From positions 1 through 13,641 of the forward strand of contig JAILSA010000247.1 of NCBI GenBank assembly GCA_024697885.1: a stretch of 13,641 nt of DNA, read 5' to 3'. The position numbers and the translations under genes are program-made. Below, one piece after another: positions 6,510-13,641 of the stretch. Every line of letters starts with the position of its first letter. Position 1 is the stretch's first letter. This DNA comes from Eubacterium sp. (lineage in GTDB: Bacteria; Bacillota; Clostridia; Lachnospirales; Lachnospiraceae). The notes below the pieces were generated by a model, which saw only the letters and a program-made list of their open reading frames with translations, did not search any database and had not been told where the DNA came from.

Positions 6510-9350
6510 TTATCCCTCCAAAATCTTTTTCATATACTGTCCCGTGTAGGACTCAGCGCACTTGGCAAGCTGCTCTGGCGTACCGCAGGCCACCACCTGG
6601 CCCCCTCGGTCTCCTCCCTCTGGTCCCATGTCAATCAGGTAGTCCGCTGTCTTAATCACATCCAGGTTGTGCTCAATAATCACCACCGTATTGCCCCCCT
6701 CCGTCAGTCGATTCAAAATCTGAATCAGCTTGTGGACATCGGCAAAATGAAGACCGGTGGTAGGCTCGTCCAAAATATAAATGGTCTTTCCCGTGCTTCT
6801 CTTGCTGAGCTCTGTGGCCAGCTTGATTCGCTGGGCCTCTCCTCCCGACAGGGTGGTGGAAGGCTGACCGAGCTTGACATAGGAAAGTCCCACATCGTAG
6901 AGAGTCTGAATTTTTCTGTGGACACTAGGAACATTTTTGAAAAATTCCAGGGCCTCTTCCACCGTCATATCCAGGACATCGTAAATACTTTTTCCCTTGT
7001 ACTTAACCTCTAGGGTCTCCCTGTTGTAGCGGCGGCCATCGCAGACCTCGCAGGGAACATAGATGTCAGGCAAAAAGTTCATTTCAATTTTTATAATACC
7101 GTCACCGGAACAGGCCTCACATCGACCGCCCTTTACATTAAAACTAAAGCGGCCCTTTTTGTAGCCCCTGGCCTTGGCATCCGGTGTGGCTGCAAAGAGC
7201 TCACGAATCATGTCAAAGACACCGGTGTAGGTGGCTGGGTTGGAACGAGGGGTCCTGCCAATTGGTGACTGGTCAATATTTATAACCTTGTCTAGCTGGT
7301 CCAATCCCTCAATCCCCTTGTGCTTGCCGGGAATGGTTCTGGCCCGGTTTAGGGTCCTGGTTAAACTCTTGCACAAAATCTCATTGACCAGGGAGGATTT
7401 TCCGGAACCAGACACTCCTGTGACGCAGGTCATAACTCCGAGAGGGAACTTGACATTCACATTTTTCAGGTTGTTTTCTGCCGCCCCCTTGACCTGAATC
7501 CAGCCCGTTGGCTTGCGGCGCTTGCCTGGCACCAGAATCTCCTTCTGGTGGCTAAGGTACTGGCCCGTCACAGACTCCGGCACCTTCATAATCTCCTCTG
7601 CTGTCCCCTGGGCCACCAGTCTTCCGCCGTCCTTGCCGGCTCCCGGACCGATGTCCACTACCATGTCGGCCTCAAGCATGGTCTCCTCATCGTGCTCTAC
7701 CACAATCAGGGTATTTCCCAGGTCACGAAGTTTTTTCAAGGTGGCAATAAGTTTTGCATTGTCCCTCTGGTGAAGGCCGATGCTTGGCTCATCCAGAATA
7801 TAGGCCACACCCACCAGGCCGGACCCAATCTGGGTGGCCAGTCGAATTCGCTGGGCCTCTCCACCCGACAAGGTTCCTGTGGCCCTGGCTAAGCTCAGAT
7901 AATCCAGTCCCACATCTACCAAAAATCCCAGGCGGGAGGAAATCTCCTTCAAAATCAATCGTCCGATTTTTCTCTGCCTCTCAGTCAAATCCACATGGTC
8001 CATAAAGTCCTTAAGTTCCTCTATGGACATATTACAGATTTCCCATATATTTTTATCCGCCACCGTCACTGCCAGAGGACCTTTTTTCAGGCGCATGCCC
8101 CCGCACTCCTCACAGGGACTGATTCTCATCAGGGATTCATACTCCTGCTTGATGGTCTCGCCAGAGGTCTCACGGTAACGCTTCTTGAGGTTAAACAAAA
8201 GTCCCTCAAAGGTTATGCTATAAACTCCCTTGCCCCTCTGACCCACATAGTGGACATCCACAGGCTGACTTCCCCGGCCCAGCCAGAGAAGGTCATGAAT
8301 CTCCTTAGGATAGTCCTCCCAAGGGGTATCTAAGTCAAAATTCCACTTGTCCGCCATGGCCTCAAGGAGGCAGCGGCTAAAACTGCCGGGCTTTGACACC
8401 GACTGCCAGCCCGGGGCCACAATGGCATTTTCATTGATGGAAAGCTTGGGGTCTGGAATCACCAGGGCCTCGTCAAATTCCATCTTGTAACCGATACCGG
8501 CACAGACTGGACAGGCTCCAAAGGGGTTGTTAAAGGAAAAAGATCTAGGCTCCATTTCCTCTATGGAAATGCCGCAGTCCGGGCAGGACAAGCTCTGGCT
8601 AAAGCGGAGGGTCTCCCCGTCTACAATCTCCACGCTCATAAGTCCATCTGCCAACTTTAAGACCGTCTCCACAGAGTCTGCTAAACGCTTTTCTATACCG
8701 GGGCGGACCACCAGACGGTCCACCACAATTTCAATGGTATGCTTAATATTTTTTTCTAATTCGATTTCCTCAGATAAATCATAGAGGTTGCCGTCAATCA
8801 TAACACGGACATAGCCTGCCCTCTTGGCCTTGTCTAAGACCTTGACATGCTGACCCTTGCGGCCACGGACCACGGGAGCCAGGAGCAGGATCTTGCTTCT
8901 CTCCGGCAGGCGCATAATCTCATCCACCATCTGGTCTACCGTCTGATTTTTGATTTCCTTGCCGCAGTTTGGGCAGTGGGGAATTCCCACTCTGGCGTAG
9001 AGCAGACGAAAATAATCATAGATTTCCGTCACCGTTCCCACCGTGGAACGAGGGTTTCTATTGGTGGATTTCTGGTCGATGGAGATGGCTGGTGGCAGGC
9101 CCTCAAGACTCTCCACATCCGGCTTTTCCATCTGGCCAAGAAACTGTCTGGCATAGGAAGAGAGGGATTCCATATACCTTCTCTGACCCTCTGCGTAAAT
9201 CGTATCAAAGGCCAGGGAGGACTTGCCAGAACCGCTGAGTCCCGTCAAAACCACGAACTGGTCTCTGGGAATATCCAAATCCAAATCCTTCAGGTTGTGC
9301 TCTTTGGCCCCCCGAATCCGGATCATTTTTTTCTTGTCAATATCTGTCAT
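6510..9350 (-). CDS. uvrA: Excinuclease ABC subunit A
   Basis: UvrA is the DNA-damage sensor of nucleotide excision repair; as a dimer it loads UvrB onto lesions. The 946-residue protein is full length with two ABC modules: Walker A GLSGSGKS (37-44) and GVSGSGKS (645-652), and signatures LSGGEAQR near 494 and 834. Zinc-binding cysteines are C256/C259/C280/C283 in the first module and C744/C747/C767/C770 in the second; there are further CPNC (126-129) and CEEC pairs. The frame is open back to a TTG at 9362, but ATG at 9350 is the better start: GGAGAG lies 4 nt upstream and the product starts [20 protein letters not shown] as in the family. With this start the gene begins one base after the uvrB stop. 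No uvrC lies in the window. Confidence 0.98.
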   Translation of the reverse strand: MTDIDKKKMIRIRGAKEHNLKDLDLDIPRDQFVVLTGLSGSGKSSLAFDTIYAEGQRRYMESLSSYARQFLGQMEKPDVESLEGLPPAISIDQKSTNRNPRSTVGTVTEIYDYFRLLYARVGIPHCPNCGKEIKNQTVDQMVDEIMRLPERSKILLLAPVVRGRKGQHVKVLDKAKRAGYVRVMIDGNLYDLSEEIELEKNIKHTIEIVVDRLVVRPGIEKRLADSVETVLKLADGLMSVEIVDGETLRFSQSLSCPDCGISIEEMEPRSFSFNNPFGACPVCAGIGYKMEFDEALVIPDPKLSINENAIVAPGWQSVSKPGSFSRCLLEAMADKWNFDLDTPWEDYPKEIHDLLWLGRGSQPVDVHYVGQRGKGVYSITFEGLLFNLKKRYRETSGETIKQEYESLMRISPCEECGGMRLKKGPLAVTVADKNIWEICNMSIEELKDFMDHVDLTERQRKIGRLILKEISSRLGFLVDVGLDYLSLARATGTLSGGEAQRIRLATQIGSGLVGVAYILDEPSIGLHQRDNAKLIATLKKLRDLGNTLIVVEHDEETMLEADMVVDIGPGAGKDGGRLVAQGTAEEIMKVPESVTGQYLSHQKEILVPGKRRKPTGWIQVKGAAENNLKNVNVKFPLGVMTCVTGVSGSGKSSLVNEILCKSLTRTLNRARTIPGKHKGIEGLDQLDKVINIDQSPIGRTPRSNPATYTGVFDMIRELFAATPDAKARGYKKGRFSFNVKGGRCEACSGDGIIKIEMNFLPDIYVPCEVCDGRRYNRETLEVKYKGKSIYDVLDMTVEEALEFFKNVPSVHRKIQTLYDVGLSYVKLGQPSTTLSGGEAQRIKLATELSKRSTGKTIYILDEPTTGLHFADVHKLIQILNRLTEGGNTVVIIEHNLDVIKTADYLIDMGPEGGDRGGQVVACGTPEQLAKCAESYTGQYMKKILEG

Positions 9351-9351
9351 G

Positions 9352-11340
9352 TTACTCTCCAATTTCCTGTAAATTTTTCTTAAACAAAATCATCTGGTCA
9401 CGAAGCTTGGCCGCCAGCTCAAAGTTCAATTCTGTAGCCGCCTTTTGCATCTTCTTCTGTATTTTTTCAATGGCCTTTTCCAGCTCTTCCCTGCTCATGG
9501 ATTCTGGATCCTTGTCCTCCTCAGGAGACACATCCTCTGCCTTGGTGGAAATGCTGATTAAGTCCCTGACCGCCTTCTTAATGGTCTGAGGGGTAATGCC
9601 GTGGGCCTCGTTGTATTCCTGCTGAATTTTTCGTCGGCGGTTGGTCTCGGAAATAGCCTTTTTCATGGAGTCCGTCTCCTTGTCCGCATACATAACCACC
9701 CGGCCCTCTGCATTTCTGGCAGCTCGGCCAATGGTCTGAATCAAGGAGGTCTCAGACCTGAGGAAGCCCTCCTTGTCCGCGTCCAAAATAGCCACCAGCT
9801 GGATTTCCGGAATATCTAGTCCCTCACGCAAAAGGTTGATTCCCACCAGGACATCAAAGACATCCAGACGCATATCCCGGATAATCTCCGACCTCTCTAA
9901 GGTGTCCACGTCGGAGTGGAGGTAGCGGACTCTGACCCCCACCTCCTGGAGATACTTGGTCAAATCCTCTGCCATCCTCTTGGTCAGGGTGGTGACTAAG
10001 ACCTTGCCCTTGTGGTCTGTGACCTGGCGAATCTCTCCTAGAAGGTCATCTACCTGGCCCTTGACTGGTCGGACAAAAACCTCCGGGTCCAAAAGACCTG
10101 TTGGTCGCAAAATCTGCTCCACCCTCATGAGCTCGTGGCTCTCCTCATAATCCGAAGGGGTGGCAGACACAAAAAGCATCTGGTTAATGTGGCCCTCAAA
10201 TTCTTCAAAATTCAGGGGGCGATTGCTCTTGGCTGAGGGGAGACGGAAGCCGTATTCTACAAGTGTAGACTTTCTGGACTGGTCCCCGGCATACATACCT
10301 CGAATCTGAGGAATGGTCATGTGGGACTCATCTACCAAAATCAAAAAGTCATCGGGAAAATAGTCCAAAAGGGTCTGTGGGGTCTCCCCGGGCTGGAGGC
10401 CGTTTAGGTGCATAGAATAATTTTCAATGCCGGAACAAAATCCTGTTTCCCTCAGCATCTCCACATCAAAATGAGTTCTCTCAGAGATTCTCTGGGCCTC
10501 AATCAGCTTGTCCTCTCCCTTAAAATACTTAACTCTATCCTCTAGCTCCGCCTCAATGCCCGCAATGGCTCTCTCCATCTTGTCCGGAGCCACCACATAG
10601 TGGGAGGCGGGAAAAACTACCATGTGCTCCAGGTTTACCAGGGCCTCTCCCGTCAGGACATCAATCTCCTGAATCCGGTCCACCTCGTCCCCAAAAAACT
10701 CCACACGGATGGCCCGGTCCGTAGCTGAGGCCGGATAAACCTCCACCACATCTCCCCTGACCCGGAAGGTGCCTCGGTGAAAATCCATATCATTTCTGGT
10801 ATATTGAATATCAATGAGTTTGCGGATGACATCGTCCCTGTCATAGACCATGCCAGGTCGAAGAGACAGGGTCATAGTCTGGTAGTCAATCGGACTTCCC
10901 AAACCGTAAATACAGGAGACAGAAGCCACAATAATCACATCATTTCTCTCCGTCAAAGAGGCCGTTGCCGAGTGGCGGAGCTTGTCAATCTCATCATTAA
11001 TGGCCGAGTCCTTCTCAATATAGGTGTCCGTAGAGGGCACGTAGGCCTCCGGCTGATAGTAGTCGTAGTAGGAAACAAAATACTCCACCGCATTTTCCGG
11101 GAAAAACTCCTTAAACTCCCCGTAGAGCTGGCCCGCCAAGGTCTTGTTGTGGGCAATTACCAGGGTGGGTTTTTGCATTTTTTCAATAATATTTGCCATG
11201 GTAAAAGTTTTACCAGAGCCCGTAACGCCTAGGAGGGTCTCAAATTGGTTTCCCTCTTGAAAGCCCTTTACCAAGGCCTCAATGGCCTGGGGCTGATCGC
11301 CCGTAGGCTGAAATTCTGAGTGCAGGACAAAATCTCCCAT
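9352..11340 (-). CDS. uvrB: Excinuclease ABC subunit B
   Basis: UvrB is the helicase-like subunit that verifies damage after loading by UvrA and then recruits UvrC. The 662-aa length is standard. Visible are Walker A GVTGSGKT (38-45), the Tyr-rich beta-hairpin [20 protein letters not shown] (about 89-108) that clamps DNA, the DESH helicase motif (about 337), TIGRAARN near 530-540, and a C-terminal UVR motif (about 620-655) for UvrA/UvrC contact. A GTG six bases upstream (11346) is also in frame but lies at the edge of the AGGAGG box itself, so ATG at 11340, 5 nt after that box, is preferred. It lies 12 bp after the AEC permease stop, and uvrA follows with one base between. I saw no LexA-type inverted repeat near it. 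Confidence 0.98.
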   Translation of the reverse strand: MGDFVLHSEFQPTGDQPQAIEALVKGFQEGNQFETLLGVTGSGKTFTMANIIEKMQKPTLVIAHNKTLAGQLYGEFKEFFPENAVEYFVSYYDYYQPEAYVPSTDTYIEKDSAINDEIDKLRHSATASLTERNDVIIVASVSCIYGLGSPIDYQTMTLSLRPGMVYDRDDVIRKLIDIQYTRNDMDFHRGTFRVRGDVVEVYPASATDRAIRVEFFGDEVDRIQEIDVLTGEALVNLEHMVVFPASHYVVAPDKMERAIAGIEAELEDRVKYFKGEDKLIEAQRISERTHFDVEMLRETGFCSGIENYSMHLNGLQPGETPQTLLDYFPDDFLILVDESHMTIPQIRGMYAGDQSRKSTLVEYGFRLPSAKSNRPLNFEEFEGHINQMLFVSATPSDYEESHELMRVEQILRPTGLLDPEVFVRPVKGQVDDLLGEIRQVTDHKGKVLVTTLTKRMAEDLTKYLQEVGVRVRYLHSDVDTLERSEIIRDMRLDVFDVLVGINLLREGLDIPEIQLVAILDADKEGFLRSETSLIQTIGRAARNAEGRVVMYADKETDSMKKAISETNRRRKIQQEYNEAHGITPQTIKKAVRDLISISTKAEDVSPEEDKDPESMSREELEKAIEKIQKKMQKAATELNFELAAKLRDQMILFKKNLQEIGE
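9355..9360 (-). promoter_or_regulatory. Ribosome binding site that fixes the uvrA start
   Basis: GGAGAG on the minus strand lies 4 nt before the ATG at 9350 and inside the last codons of uvrB. The competing TTG at 9362 would put this box inside its own coding sequence and has only AGGA 3 nt upstream, so ATG 9350 is favoured. Confidence 0.75.
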
Positions 11341-11345
11341 AGGCA

Positions 11346-11351
11346 CCTCCT
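11346..11351 (-). promoter_or_regulatory. Ribosome binding site that fixes the uvrB start
   Basis: AGGAGG on the minus strand ends 5 nt before ATG 11340. Its final G is the first base of the alternative GTG start at 11346, which therefore cannot use it. Confidence 0.8.
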
Positions 11352-11352
11352 C

Positions 11353-12303
11353 TTACACCAGACCCACAATCCAGAGGCACAGAGGTATAGTGGCCAGGGA
11401 AATGAGGGTGGTAATAAAAATATTTTTGGTGGCCAGTTTTTCGTCCGCCCCGTACTTGGTAGCAAAGAGGAGGGCGTTGTTGGCCACAGGCATTAAAATC
11501 AAAACAAACATGGTTCCCTTCATAACAGGGTCCTTGAGGCATGGGTTAATGACCAGCCAGAGAAGGAGGGGCACTGCCACCTGTTTAATAAGGGCAAAGA
11601 GGTAAACGCGAAAATCGTCGAAGACCTCTCGAAAATTCATGCTGGCAAGGTTGGCTCCAATCAGGAGCATAGCAATGGGGGAAGTCAGGCCTCCCACCTT
11701 GTCCACCACATGATAGAGAACACTTGGGTAGGTGGTAATCGGCAAAAAGTAAAGGATAATAGCCAAAACCGCTCCCATAAATCCAGCGGACAAAAGCTTT
11801 CCCTTCAGGGCCTTCCAAGCACTTGCCTGGTCCCCCTCCTCCTGACTGTCATTTCGCAAGAGCAGGATGCCAATGGAAAAAATACAGAGATTAAATACAA
11901 TATTGTAGATGGCCGTATAGAGAACTGCCTTGCTTCCATAGAGGGCATCAATAATAGGAAAACCCATAAATCCAATATTGGAAAAGGTCATCATAAAGGA
12001 GTAGATTCCCCTCTTGTTCTTAGGCAGTCTGAGAACCTTGCCCACTCCAAATCCAACTACAGGCAAAAGGAGCATAAGGCAGGTAGAGACCAAAAAGACA
12101 ATGCCCACACTGACATAATCCTTTGGTCCCGTCTGCTCCATAACGGAGCTAATAATCAAAAGAGGCATGGTACCATCCACCAGGAAGGTGGTCAGGTGCT
12201 TGTTGAAGGTGGGGGACATAATATGCCACTTGTACATGAGAAATCCCACCAACATCATCAAAAAAAGTTCCACAATTTGATTCATTAAAATTCCGATATC
12301 CAT
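11353..12303 (-). CDS. AEC (auxin efflux carrier) family membrane transporter
   Basis: A 316-aa integral membrane protein with about ten hydrophobic segments (~8-24, 38-55, 63-83, 98-120, 127-149, 171-190, 205-225, 232-252, 263-280, 293-314). It has the broken-helix motifs of the AEC family: FSNIGFMGFPIIDALYG (107-123) in the first half and MPVANNALLFATKYGAD (271-287) in the second; LLIGANLA (213-220) is also typical. Bacterial members move small organic anions such as malate or other carboxylates; the substrate here cannot be told. A hydrophilic loop (about 150-165) separates the two halves. The ATG at 12303 lies 16 bp after the S41 protease stop with only a weak purine-rich site, and the stop is 12 bp before uvrB, so it sits inside the operon without an obvious link to DNA repair. 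Confidence 0.93.
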   Translation of the reverse strand: MDIGILMNQIVELFLMMLVGFLMYKWHIMSPTFNKHLTTFLVDGTMPLLIISSVMEQTGPKDYVSVGIVFLVSTCLMLLLPVVGFGVGKVLRLPKNKRGIYSFMMTFSNIGFMGFPIIDALYGSKAVLYTAIYNIVFNLCIFSIGILLLRNDSQEEGDQASAWKALKGKLLSAGFMGAVLAIILYFLPITTYPSVLYHVVDKVGGLTSPIAMLLIGANLASMNFREVFDDFRVYLFALIKQVAVPLLLWLVINPCLKDPVMKGTMFVLILMPVANNALLFATKYGADEKLATKNIFITTLISLATIPLCLWIVGLV

Positions 12304-12319
12304 AGTCTCTTCTTTCCTG

Positions 12320-13641
12320 TCATTCCTTTATTTTTTCTTCTAATATGGTCAGGGCCTGACTTAACTGGTTGTCATCCTCCTGGCCAAATTTTCCGCTCTT
12401 ACCTGTATACTCCACTTCCTTGTCCGGAGTCAAGCCCTTGCCGTGAATCGACCGTCCGCTAGGAAGGACATACTCCCCGGTAGTCAGCTTGAGGCCAGCT
12501 CCATTTTTTAGGCGAAAAAGTCCCTGGACAATACCCTTTCCATAGGTCTTTTGACCCACCAAAATCGCCGCCTCTCGATCCTGCAGGCAGCCCGCCATAA
12601 CCTCGGAGGCAGAGGCGGATTTGCCATTGACCAGAACTACCATAGGCAGGTCTAGAGAATTATCGTCAGTGGAATAGTAAACCTTGTCCTCCTTGTTTTT
12701 GTAGCTTTCCGTAATCAGTTTCCCCTTGGGAAGGAGGATATTTAGCATCTCCACCACACTGGACAGAGACCCGCCCCCGTTGTCACGCAGGTCAATAATC
12801 AAGCCCTTCATACCAGCTTCCTTTAGGACCTTAAGATCATCCTTAAACTGGTCTACCCCGTCGTCAGTAAACTGACTGAGGGCCAAATAGCCAATCTGCT
12901 TATTTAGCATTTTACTCTTAGTAATGTCGGACACGATTTTTTCCGCAGTCACAGACAGGTTGATGAGCTGAGAATCCCCTTCTATATTCCTCTCTACCGT
13001 CAGGTCTATGGTCTTGCCCTCATCCACATCCATAATGTCTAGAAGCTGGGATACAGACATATTATCCACATCCTCAGAATTCACCTTGACCAAAATATCA
13101 TCTTCCTTGAGGCCTGCCTTCTCCGCCGGAGTCCCCTCCGAGACAGAGACAATCATCTTTCTCCCGGTGTCCATGGACTGACCAAGTATAATACCGATGC
13201 CCACATAGTCACCGCTGATATGGGACAGGGCGGACTCATAGTCTCTGGCGCTGTAGTAGGCCGCGTACTTATCTCCCAGCCCGTCCACCAGGCCCTCCAT
13301 GGCAGCATCCGTCAAATCCTCATCGTCTCCCGGATCCTTCCAGTAATAGTCGTCAATATAGTGGTCCACCTCATCTGCCTTATTCATCAGGAGCTTGACT
13401 CGATCAGAGACAAAAAAGTCCGGAATCACATGGAGAAACATAAGCAAAAAGGCAAGAATCACGGTAAAAAGTACACCGGTCACCAGGCCCATACTGTAGA
13501 CCCAGTTCACAAACTTCCTGGTGGTCTTGTCTAATTCCTTATCCTCTTCCTCATCTTCTGCTGTCAGTTCCACCTCAGTTGTTTCCTCTTCTTCCTCGTC
13601 TATTTCATCTTCTATTTCTTCTTCTCTTTCTTCTATTTCCA
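12320..13641 (-). CDS. S41-family C-terminal processing peptidase (CtpA/CtpB-like), 5' end at window edge
   Basis: Membrane-anchored serine protease that trims or degrades extracytoplasmic proteins from their C-terminus. Counting from GTG 13573: a cytoplasmic acidic tail, one membrane segment (~28-50), an N-terminal helical part, a PDZ domain (~120-205, beginning near GDYVGIGIIL), then the S41 core with LIIDLRDNGGG (258-268). Catalytic residues are S321 in KSASASE, K346 in TYGKGIVQ and Q350; the +25/+4 spacing matches E. coli Prc (S430/K455/Q459). The reading frame stays open upstream to 13641, adding 22 codons of which 16 are Glu or Asp, so the true start is probably further right; the last two bases visible (TG) could even belong to a start codon. 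It heads the uvr operon as seen here. Confidence 0.95.
   Translation of the reverse strand, partial: EIEEREEEIEDEIDEEEEETTEVELTAEDEEEDKELDKTTRKFVNWVYSMGLVTGVLFTVILAFLLMFLHVIPDFFVSDRVKLLMNKADEVDHYIDDYYWKDPGDDEDLTDAAMEGLVDGLGDKYAAYYSARDYESALSHISGDYVGIGIILGQSMDTGRKMIVSVSEGTPAEKAGLKEDDILVKVNSEDVDNMSVSQLLDIMDVDEGKTIDLTVERNIEGDSQLINLSVTAEKIVSDITKSKMLNKQIGYLALSQFTDDGVDQFKDDLKVLKEAGMKGLIIDLRDNGGGSLSSVVEMLNILLPKGKLITESYKNKEDKVYYSTDDNSLDLPMVVLVNGKSASASEVMAGCLQDREAAILVGQKTYGKGIVQGLFRLKNGAGLKLTTGEYVLPSGRSIHGKGLTPDKEVEYTGKSGKFGQEDDNQLSQALTILEEKIKE

Noticed and set aside
6300..7013. Plus-strand 237-codon open frame opposite uvrA and the yfbR-like gene
   Set aside because: It covers conserved uvrA and yfbR coding sequence in antisense and shows no family features.
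9351..9362. uvrA start at TTG 9362, giving an 11-base overlap with uvrB
   Set aside because: ATG 9350 has a well-spaced GGAGAG and the usual family N-terminus; TTG has no proper site.
11710..12288. Plus-strand 192-codon open frame opposite the AEC gene
   Set aside because: Antisense to a membrane protein; the composition rich in H, N and K is what reverse reading of hydrophobic codons gives.

Overview
The window is a compact stretch of bacterial chromosome with every recognisable gene on the minus strand, so it reads right to left. Strong AGGAGG-type ribosome binding sites, an FMN (RFN) riboswitch acting through a transcription terminator, U-tract terminators and the gene set point to a Gram-positive member of the Clostridia. 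Lachnospiraceae-like is my best guess, from gene style only and not from any search. I see no tRNA, rRNA, CRISPR array, insertion sequence or prophage gene.

Layout in transcription order. (1) 13641-5873 is a likely five-gene operon: an S41 C-terminal processing protease (5' end outside the window), an AEC-family permease, uvrB, uvrA, and a YfbR-type HD-domain 5'-deoxynucleotidase. Genes are 3-17 bp apart and a perfect-stem terminator closes the unit at 5873-5906. It places nucleotide excision repair (UvrB, UvrA) beside a deoxynucleotide phosphatase and two membrane proteins. (2) 5862-1683 is a tetR / ABC ATPase / FtsX-type permease operon. Its promoter (perfect TTGACA -35) has its -10 inside one arm of a near-perfect 36-bp palindrome, very probably the repressor's own operator. 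The permease is large (910 aa, about 8 membrane segments) with a big extracellular domain carrying a helical hairpin-like insert. (3) 1676-1 is the start of a riboflavin operon: a tentative promoter, FMN riboswitch, intrinsic terminator, ribD, and the first half of ribE, which runs off the left edge. A 7-nt stretch at the 5' edge of the riboswitch is perfectly complementary to the 5' arm of the terminator, which gives an explicit antiterminator.

For three genes the best start is not the longest reading frame: uvrA (ATG at 9350), uvrB (ATG at 11340), and the S41 protease, which stays open to the window edge. Most of the window is housekeeping. The least characterised part is the TetR-controlled ABC exporter. 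I found no convincing wholly new system.
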